From Verrucomicrobiales bacterium (GTDB lineage Bacteria; Verrucomicrobiota; Verrucomicrobiia; Limisphaerales; F1-12-MAGs170), in assembly GCA_005777315.1 (NCBI GenBank), contig SXMN01000219.1, positions 1 through 47,424 of the forward strand: a stretch of DNA of 47,424 nucleotides, in the 5' to 3' direction. The notes under the pieces are model-generated. The model ran no database searches, was not told where the DNA came from, and saw nothing but the letters and a program-made list of their open reading frames with translations. Position numbers and translations under genes: made by a program. Shown here in pieces: positions 41,479-47,424 of this stretch; the stretch's first letter is position 1; every line of letters starts with the position of its first letter.

Positions 41479-42822
41479 TTATCCGACCATCTCCCGCATC
41501 GGTTGCAGGCCATTGTCCACGAGGAATTGAGGACGGCCACTGAGGTCCTGGACCGTGACCTTGTTCACGTCGATCCCGAGATTGTGGTAGAGGGTCGCAA
41601 ACACTTCTCCAAAATAGACCGGTCGTTCCGAAGCTTCGCCGCCCAGCCGATCCGTAGCTCCAATGACCTGTCCATGCTTCATGCCGCCGCAGGCGAGCAT
41701 CGCGCATGAAACGCGCGGCCAATGATCGCGCCCGCCGTCTTTGTTGATTGTGGGAGTGCGCCCGAATTCCCCCCACACCACGACAGACACATCCTTCTCG
41801 AGCCCGCGCTGGTGAAGATCGGTGAGGAGTGCTGAGACGCCCTGATCGAGCAGAGGCAGATCCTGGCGCAACGCGCCGAAATTGTCCCCGTGATGGTCCC
41901 AACGGCTGAAGGCAAGAGTCACGCAGCGCGCGCCGGCTTCCACCAGACGGCGGGCCATGAGAAAGTGCTCCATCAATTTCGGACCGCCATCGTCACGGTT
42001 GGCAGGGTCGCCCTTGCCATAGCTCTCGCGAATCTTCCTGTCCTCCTTCTCGATGTCGAGCGCCTCGAGAAGTTTGCTGGAAGTGAGGATGCCAAACGCC
42101 TGCTGATTAAACGTGTCAATGCCTTCCATCATCCCACTGGTATCGACCGATCGTCGGAAACTGTCGAAACTGGTGAGCAGTCTTCTTCGATCCGTCAAAC
42201 GATCCATCGTGATTCCACTGAGCGTCATGTCCTCCTTGCCGCCGCCCTTGTTGGGTTGGAACGGAGCGTGCCCTATGCCCAGGAAGCCGGGCAGTCCATT
42301 GTCAGACCAGGGGACGTGTCCCATCTTTGGCGCCAGTCCTATGAACGGTGGCATCGAGCTGGTGGTCGGCCCCTGCAACTTTGAGAGCACCGATCCCATC
42401 GCAGGCCAGCCACCAGGAGGCTGGTTGCGGGCCACACGGCCTGTGTAGCATTGGAAAGCATTGTGATCGTCAAGCGCGCCGACCATCGAGCGAATCAGGG
42501 TGTATTTGTCCGCGAGTTGCGCCAATCGCGGCAAATGCTCGCAGATCTCGATTCCGGCTACATTTGTCTTGATCGGCTTGAATTCGCCCCGGATCTCGGC
42601 AGGCGCGTCCATTTTCAGGTCGAACATGTCCTGATGAGATGGCCCTCCCGGCAGGAAGATCATGATGACGGCCTTGTGGGAGAGCTTGATTCCGGAGGAA
42701 GCTTCAGCGCGGAGCAATTGTGGCAAGCTCAGGCCACCCAGACCCAATGCGCCGATCTTAAGGAAGTTTCTCCGTGAAACGCCGTCACAGAACCGTGATT
42801 TTCTGCCATGGATTGTAAGCAT
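41479..42822 (-). CDS. DUF1501 protein, first of two tandem copies (Tat-exported)
   Basis: 447 residues, same plan as the copy at 40081: Tat motif [72 protein letters not shown] and [20 protein letters not shown]. By eye the copies differ most between residues 140 and 200 (linker after NQPPGGWP) and in the 265-285 region. The gap between the copies is 54 bases. ATG at 42822 gives [20 protein letters not shown], which lines up with the second copy. First gene of the three-gene run toward 37224. Confidence 0.93.
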   Translation of the reverse strand: MLTIHGRKSRFCDGVSRRNFLKIGALGLGGLSLPQLLRAEASSGIKLSHKAVIMIFLPGGPSHQDMFDLKMDAPAEIRGEFKPIKTNVAGIEICEHLPRLAQLADKYTLIRSMVGALDDHNAFQCYTGRVARNQPPGGWPAMGSVLSKLQGPTTSSMPPFIGLAPKMGHVPWSDNGLPGFLGIGHAPFQPNKGGGKEDMTLSGITMDRLTDRRRLLTSFDSFRRSVDTSGMMEGIDTFNQQAFGILTSSKLLEALDIEKEDRKIRESYGKGDPANRDDGGPKLMEHFLMARRLVEAGARCVTLAFSRWDHHGDNFGALRQDLPLLDQGVSALLTDLHQRGLEKDVSVVVWGEFGRTPTINKDGGRDHWPRVSCAMLACGGMKHGQVIGATDRLGGEASERPVYFGEVFATLYHNLGIDVNKVTVQDLSGRPQFLVDNGLQPMREMVG

Positions 42823-43106
42823 AAGATTCAGACCCGCCAGAAGTTGAGCGGCAGACTCAAGAAACTGGATTGGGCTTTCATCACGGATACTCCGCTCCGC
42901 ACGCCTTCAAGTCAAGTTTGGAAAATTGATGATTCGCTTCCACTCAATGCTCTTCCCATCGGCAAAGTTGGAAGAACCTTAATGCTCCTGGAGGCAGGAT
43001 CATCCGCTCTTTCTGATCGCGTTGGAAGCGGAAGACCAGAGAGCCTGAATCACTCCGTTGATACGACGAGCCGCCCGGATTGCTGCGGTTGGTCAACCGG
43101 ATCGCA

Positions 43107-46016
43107 TCAGTTCCGGATCGGGCTTTGTGTCAGGAGCCGCTTCAGGAACTGGAGCTGCAAATCTTCCGGATCGATCTTGAAAGCATCCTCCACAACGCTG
43201 CGGGCACGCTCGATGTGCCCGAGTGCCAGGCAAGCCCTTGCTGCGACTGAGCCGTAGAAGCCGGGTCGCCAGTCCACCGTGACGGATCCCCCCGCTGATG
43301 TCCGAACCTGGGCGCGAATGATGGACTCAATCTGATCGATGCTTTCCAGACTTCGGGAGGGTTCGGTGGAGAGCAGTGCCAGAGCATTCATCATCTGGAT
43401 GAGCTGTGGACTCGCGCCTTGTGGCGGCGTCATCTGACGCGGGTAGGAACCTGGTTCCCGGAAGATAAATGGAGTGTACGGGTGCGCTCGATAAATGGTT
43501 TCCTTGTCCGGCCGCGAGGCTTGTTCGGAGCGCCATGTCACGTACTGTTGGAGCTCCACGTTGCCGGTGCCAAACTCCAGAAAGAGCGGACCAAGGGCCT
43601 CCATCGGCAGTGAACGCAAGGCCCGCCGCCGCTCGTCGTCCACGAACGCCGACTGCCAGGATCGTTCGTCAAACAGGTGCAATTGAACTGAACCCACGCC
43701 CATGAAGAATGATTTGGGCGCGAGGTACTCCAGTGACGGGAAGTAATCAGATTGGATCGCGCCGTCGCCCGCAATGGCGCGCGTGATCCTTTGAGACGCC
43801 AGTTGCCTGATATAGACGGAAGCAGGAGCGGGTAATCCAACTCTTTCCAGGTCCGCCTTTGCCGTCGGTCTTTCATACACACGTTGAAATTTGGCGAGCG
43901 ATGACTCCCACGGTGAAAGCGACCCGAGCAGAATGATGTCGCCCTTCTGTGATTCCCAGATCTCGACATGTGGAAACACACTCTGAAAGGTGCGCAGCAC
44001 CAGCATTACGAGGCCGTCATGCACCTCGTAAATATGGAACCATTGCGCCATGATGCCACCGGGTTTGAGACGGCTTGCCGCCAGTTCATAAAACTCACGG
44101 CTGAAAACGCTGCCAATGCCAGCCACCCATGGATTCGATGGTTCGCTGATAACGATGTCATACTGCTGCGGATCAAGTTTCAGAACAGTTCGAGCATCCT
44201 CACTCAACACCCGGGTGCGCGAATTGGTGAGAACGCCGCGATTCCATGGCTCGAAGAGTTTTCCGGCTTCAAGCACGGGACGGCAATTCTCCGCCAGGGT
44301 GATGCGATCCAGGGGGTGGCCGAGCAGAGCGCCGGCAGTGATGCCGCTCCCAAAACCCAGAACAAAAACCTCCTTGCTCTCGGGCCGGGCAAGCATCGGC
44401 AGGTGCGCGAGCAGATACTGCGTGGAAAGATCTCCCTTGGTGGAGGCATCGGGCTTGCCGTTGATTCGCAGGACAAGCTCGCCCTTTTGCCGGCCTTCGA
44501 CAGATGTCTCGACCGAAACAGTTGCGTCGGCGGAATCCTTGTAGAACAGCATTTTTGTGGATTTGCGGCGTAGGTCCAGGCCCTGTTGCGTTAACGCGGT
44601 GCGCGCCCTGAAAACGCCGGAGCCCACCACTTGCTGCCAGCCTTCACCCGTCCGCGCGGCCGCAAAGCCGAACCCGATGCACACGAGAAGTGTGACGGTG
44701 GCAAAGCCTCGCGCCTGACCAACCCACGCGGCAAGCGTCGCGGCGGCGGCAAGCAGCACCGCGACAGTCACCAGCGCGCCCCGCAAACCGGCTCCGGGCA
44801 TCAACAGAAATCCGGTCACAAGCACGCCAGCAACGGCACCAACCGTGTTCCATGTCAGCAACCGTCCCACCTCTCCGCCCAGGGCGTGCGAGCCGCCGCC
44901 CACCAGCCGGATGCACAGCGGCAACACCGCTCCGAGCAGTCCAGCGGGAATCCCCAGTACGACAATCGCCATGCCGCCCACCAGCAGTTGATGATACACG
45001 TAGCCCATCTCGGTCGGCGCGAGTCCGCTGCGGCCGACCGTATAAATCAGAAGCCACTTCTCGATCCCGAGAACATACAAGCCTACGGCGACTCCGGCTC
45101 CAAGCAGGAGCCTGGCGACTGTGATTTCACTTGTCAGATTGGAGAGGCGCGGCGAAGCCACGATGGCGCTCCCGATTCCAATCCCCAAAATAAATGCCAT
45201 CAACACCAACGCGAACGCTTGTGAGGATGGCCCGACGATCAACGCGATCGAACGCGAAGCAAGCACTTCCAGCCCCATGGACACAGCACCGGTCAACGCC
45301 ACCACAAGCCATGCCCAGCGGGCAAGCACACTGGTTGATGTCTCGTTCGGCGACGACGCGTGCGCGTTCTTTTTTCTCGCCGGCTCTGCGGTGTTTGCGG
45401 AACTCCGGGCCAGGCCGACCGCCGCGATTCCGATCAGTACATTGATCAAAGCTGTTGCCTGTAGCGTGGCCACCAGTCCCAGTCCCACCACCAGGACGAA
45501 ACCCGCGAGCCCCGCGCCGCAAACCGCCCCGAGACTGTTGATCGAGTAGAAACGGGCGGAGCGACGGCTGGCATCGATCGATGTGTTTTGCAGCCAGGCG
45601 GCCAGCAATGGCAGTGTCCCCCCCATCAGCAAAGTTGGCCCCAGCAAAAGCGCGATGCTCAACATGGCCTTCAAAGCGAGCAGACCACCAGTATGATTGA
45701 GCAGCGGTCCGCCCAGTTTGATGAACCCCACATCTGCCGCCGTGTAAATCCAGTCGAAGAAAAACGCGTAGAGCCCGATGATGACCTCGACATAACCATA
45801 GGCCACGAGCGGTTGTTTGAGCCAGTCCGCGCGCCGGCCGAAAAGTGAATTCCCCAGCGCCAGTCCACCCATGAAGACCGCCAGGACAACCGTCTGCGCC
45901 TGGATGGTGCTGCCGAACATCAGTGACAGATACTTCGCCCAGACGACCTCATAAATCAGAGCCGTCGCACCCGAGCAAAAGAATAACAGGGGAATCATGG
46001 TTTCGCGTGCTGACAA
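43107..46016 (-). CDS. Membrane-fused spermidine-synthase-like protein (MFS-type N-terminus)
   Basis: 969 residues. The first 460 or so form about 12 membrane helices (IPLLFFCSGATALIYEVVWAKYLS; VLAVFMGGLALGNSLFGRRAD is a characteristic start). The cytoplasmic or periplasmic C-terminal half has a spermidine-synthase-like SAM-binding core (VFVLGFGSGITAGALL, DARTVLKLDPQQYDIVISEPSNPW, SREFYELAASRLKPGGIMAQW). The usual catalytic aspartate pair of SpeE is replaced by the SEPSNPW wording of the fused subfamily, so true spermidine synthase activity is uncertain. A 250-residue tail without a recognised family ends the protein. Start ATG at 46016 is good. Confidence 0.9.
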   Translation of the reverse strand: MSARETMIPLLFFCSGATALIYEVVWAKYLSLMFGSTIQAQTVVLAVFMGGLALGNSLFGRRADWLKQPLVAYGYVEVIIGLYAFFFDWIYTAADVGFIKLGGPLLNHTGGLLALKAMLSIALLLGPTLLMGGTLPLLAAWLQNTSIDASRRSARFYSINSLGAVCGAGLAGFVLVVGLGLVATLQATALINVLIGIAAVGLARSSANTAEPARKKNAHASSPNETSTSVLARWAWLVVALTGAVSMGLEVLASRSIALIVGPSSQAFALVLMAFILGIGIGSAIVASPRLSNLTSEITVARLLLGAGVAVGLYVLGIEKWLLIYTVGRSGLAPTEMGYVYHQLLVGGMAIVVLGIPAGLLGAVLPLCIRLVGGGSHALGGEVGRLLTWNTVGAVAGVLVTGFLLMPGAGLRGALVTVAVLLAAAATLAAWVGQARGFATVTLLVCIGFGFAAARTGEGWQQVVGSGVFRARTALTQQGLDLRRKSTKMLFYKDSADATVSVETSVEGRQKGELVLRINGKPDASTKGDLSTQYLLAHLPMLARPESKEVFVLGFGSGITAGALLGHPLDRITLAENCRPVLEAGKLFEPWNRGVLTNSRTRVLSEDARTVLKLDPQQYDIVISEPSNPWVAGIGSVFSREFYELAASRLKPGGIMAQWFHIYEVHDGLVMLVLRTFQSVFPHVEIWESQKGDIILLGSLSPWESSLAKFQRVYERPTAKADLERVGLPAPASVYIRQLASQRITRAIAGDGAIQSDYFPSLEYLAPKSFFMGVGSVQLHLFDERSWQSAFVDDERRRALRSLPMEALGPLFLEFGTGNVELQQYVTWRSEQASRPDKETIYRAHPYTPFIFREPGSYPRQMTPPQGASPQLIQMMNALALLSTEPSRSLESIDQIESIIRAQVRTSAGGSVTVDWRPGFYGSVAARACLALGHIERARSVVEDAFKIDPEDLQLQFLKRLLTQSPIRN

Positions 46017-46249
46017 AGGAAAGAGCGGTCCAGGTTTTGGCGCGGTGAAAGTCCAGCGCAGGAGTCGCGTTCAAATTGCGCCAGATCGAAGGCCGGGTTT
46101 TTGTCAGAATCCACGTCGGAGTGTTATGGCAGGAGCAAGGACACAGGAAAAGGAGGAGTTTGTCTGGACGGGGACCGCCTGGTGCACGACGTCAGCCGAC
46201 GAACCATTTCATCACACGAGGGCGATTTTCTCCTGCCCTTCCGGCCAGC

Positions 46250-47125
46250 TCACAACGGAGCCCACTTTTTGTGCTTGTACCGCTGGTAAACCCATTGGAA
46301 ATCGGGGTTCTTCGCATTTCCACCGCTCCAGGCAAAGCTCTCCTTGCCTAGCGACGACTGCGTCGCGGCCTTGATCACGCCAGCCTCGCGCCATCGATGA
46401 CTCTCCGCGTGGCCGTCCGCAAAAGAGATCGTGCTTACAACGCCATGAAAGATCGCGAAGGGATCGATCCATGCGGGACTGGGCTTCACATCGATGACCC
46501 ATGTCCCGAGGTTGCGGCCGCGAGGATCCGCTTCTTCGATGAAGAACATTGCTTCTGATGGACCTTCCACCGTGCTCAGTTTCTCGTACGGCGGCTGCGG
46601 TCCGGAGGTGGAACTCGATCCCTGCCAGCCTTCCCCATTCATGCCGCTTGCTTTCGAGTAGCTGTCGTAAGCCCAGCCTTTGCCCGGCAGCAGCCGCTTG
46701 GTACGCATGTCGCCCGGGCAATGATAAGTACCAGCACTGCTCGTGTAAGGCCAGAGGGAGCCCTTCTTAAGACCGTTCTCCACGTTCCGTAGCGCGGTCT
46801 CACGCGTCATGCTTGCGGTCACATCCAGGAATGCGCCTTTCTCATTGTAGGGCCCCGGCCAGTAGCCGCCGCCCGGGTTTCCCACCTGTCCCGGGCCTGG
46901 CACGGTGTAGATGATTTTGTCAGAGTTGTCGTCGGTGTAGAGAATGGCACCGAGCATCAACTGCTTTTGATTGTTGAGACAGGAGGCGTTGGTGGCCTTT
47001 AACTTCGCGCGGCTCAACGCTGGCAGCAACATTCCTGCGAGGATTGCGATGATGGCAATGACGACGAGGAGCTCAATCAGAGTAAAGCCGCGCGAGCTTG
47101 TGCGGCGGTTAGGAGATGGGGTCAT
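46250..47125 (-). CDS. Prepilin-like protein with H-X9-DG motif
   Basis: 291 residues from ATG at 47125; an upstream ATG at 47164 would add 13 residues to the leader. The leader [12 protein letters not shown] is followed by the cleavage and membrane segment [19 protein letters not shown]. Near the C-terminus [20 protein letters not shown] has the H-X9-DG arrangement used as the mark of the PVC pseudopilin group. Compared with the paralogue at 10042, this leader is of normal length. It is probably anchored in the inner membrane after cleavage by a prepilin peptidase; function unknown. No pilus genes are nearby. Confidence 0.9.
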   Translation of the reverse strand: MTPSPNRRTSSRGFTLIELLVVIAIIAILAGMLLPALSRAKLKATNASCLNNQKQLMLGAILYTDDNSDKIIYTVPGPGQVGNPGGGYWPGPYNEKGAFLDVTASMTRETALRNVENGLKKGSLWPYTSSAGTYHCPGDMRTKRLLPGKGWAYDSYSKASGMNGEGWQGSSSTSGPQPPYEKLSTVEGPSEAMFFIEEADPRGRNLGTWVIDVKPSPAWIDPFAIFHGVVSTISFADGHAESHRWREAGVIKAATQSSLGKESFAWSGGNAKNPDFQWVYQRYKHKKWAPL

Positions 47126-47198
47126 AACGAGGACGAAGATGGACGAACTGGCACCGAAACTCAAGTGTCGGCATTCACCTTTCAGGGCTGTTCTAAAG

Positions 47199-47424
47199 TC
47201 ACGGGTTGGGACCGGCTGCCCGGCGGATGATTTGATTTAGGCGGCGGCTCATCCTGTCACGGAAAGTCGGAAAGGTGCGGAACAGCCATCGCCCTTTGGC
47301 GTCCACTGCGACGTAGTAGAGTTGCTCGCCAACCGCTTTAAGACCGCCCAGATAATGATGGGCGTTGAGCAGCCGCTGAAACCGTTGTCGATCCTTGCGC
47401 TCGGGAAGTAGGAGAACTCGAACC
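47199..47424 (-). pseudogene. DUF4338 (DruA-like) protein fragment, cut by window edge
   Basis: The minus frame entering from the window edge gives 74 residues to TGA at 47199-47201. The first 45 (VRVLLLPERKDRQRF, LLNAHHYLGGLKAVGEQLYY, VAVDAKGRWL) match the conserved HHYLG-x-x-x-VG-x-L-x-Y core of DUF4338, the family of Druantia DruA and of some transposon-linked proteins. After GRWL the expected ALLVF-type continuation is absent and a short basic tail ([19 protein letters not shown]) ends the frame. The fragment is therefore probably truncated or recombined. It says nothing about a whole Druantia system. Confidence 0.6.

Overview
The window looks like chromosomal DNA of a PVC-superphylum bacterium, most likely a Verrucomicrobiota member of the Pedosphaera/Limisphaerales (old subdivision 3) type. 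This is an inference from gene content. The window has two PVC-type haem-binding dehydrogenase/HEAT proteins, a DUF1552-DUF1592 cassette, two DUF1501 proteins with a DUF1549/DUF1553 protein, two prepilin-like proteins with an H-X9-DG motif, a DUF1080 protein, and a GxxExxY protein. Base composition is fairly GC-rich throughout. No ribosomal RNA, CRISPR array or prophage was seen; there is one tRNA (Lys, CTT).

Layout. 1-1.7 kb: tail of an IS630-type transposase that overlaps the 3' end of a glycerate kinase, then a CGWS glutaredoxin. 1.75-5.3 kb: exported phosphoesterase, a single-CxxCH secreted protein and the GTPase EngB. 5.4-11.1 kb (minus strand): prepilin-like gene, nagB, PVC-type dehydrogenase and ROK kinase, which look like an amino-sugar operon. 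11.2-15.7 kb: homocysteine methyltransferase, EamA transporter and Gfo/Idh/MocA oxidoreductase, divergent from a double-DUF1080 protein. 15.7-21.6 kb: an accessory stretch with interspersed repeats, a MITE-like element, a large broken lipase/Ig/NHL surface-protein gene, a toxin-antitoxin-like pair and a two-domain GxxExxY protein that overlaps a second PVC-type dehydrogenase. 24.9-27.6 kb: gpsA-plsY, a secreted protein and tRNA-Lys. 27.9-32.5 kb: DUF1552, DUF1592 and an unknown protein. 32.9-36.9 kb: DnaJ-like co-chaperone, then luxE-luxC-queD. 37.2-42.8 kb: two DUF1501 paralogues and a DUF1549/DUF1553 protein. 43.1-47.4 kb: membrane-fused spermidine-synthase-like protein, second prepilin-like protein, and a fragment of a DUF4338 (DruA-like) gene at the edge.

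How it works together. Several exported proteins carry c-type haem motifs (CxxCH), including both PVC-type dehydrogenases, the DUF1592 protein, the DUF1549/1553 protein and the protein at 2834. This points to periplasmic oxidation of polymers or sugars coupled to electron transfer. The DUF1080 + Gfo/Idh/MocA pair fits the oxidise-then-cleave (3-keto-glycoside) route, and nagB + ROK kinase fits cytoplasmic amino-sugar use. These links are inferences from family knowledge and gene order.

The least ordinary items are: (i) the non-luminous luxE-luxC pair placed with queD; (ii) the decayed mosaic hydrolase-NHL gene, broken by one frameshift and one in-frame stop; (iii) short interspersed repeats that lie inside coding sequence in three genes (a prepilin leader, a signal-peptide region and a linker); and (iv) a nuclease-like/DUF2283 pair beside a tandem GxxExxY gene. 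I did not find a clearly complete, undescribed defence or metabolic system. The luxE-luxC-queD block and the 15.7-21.6 kb accessory stretch are the best candidates.
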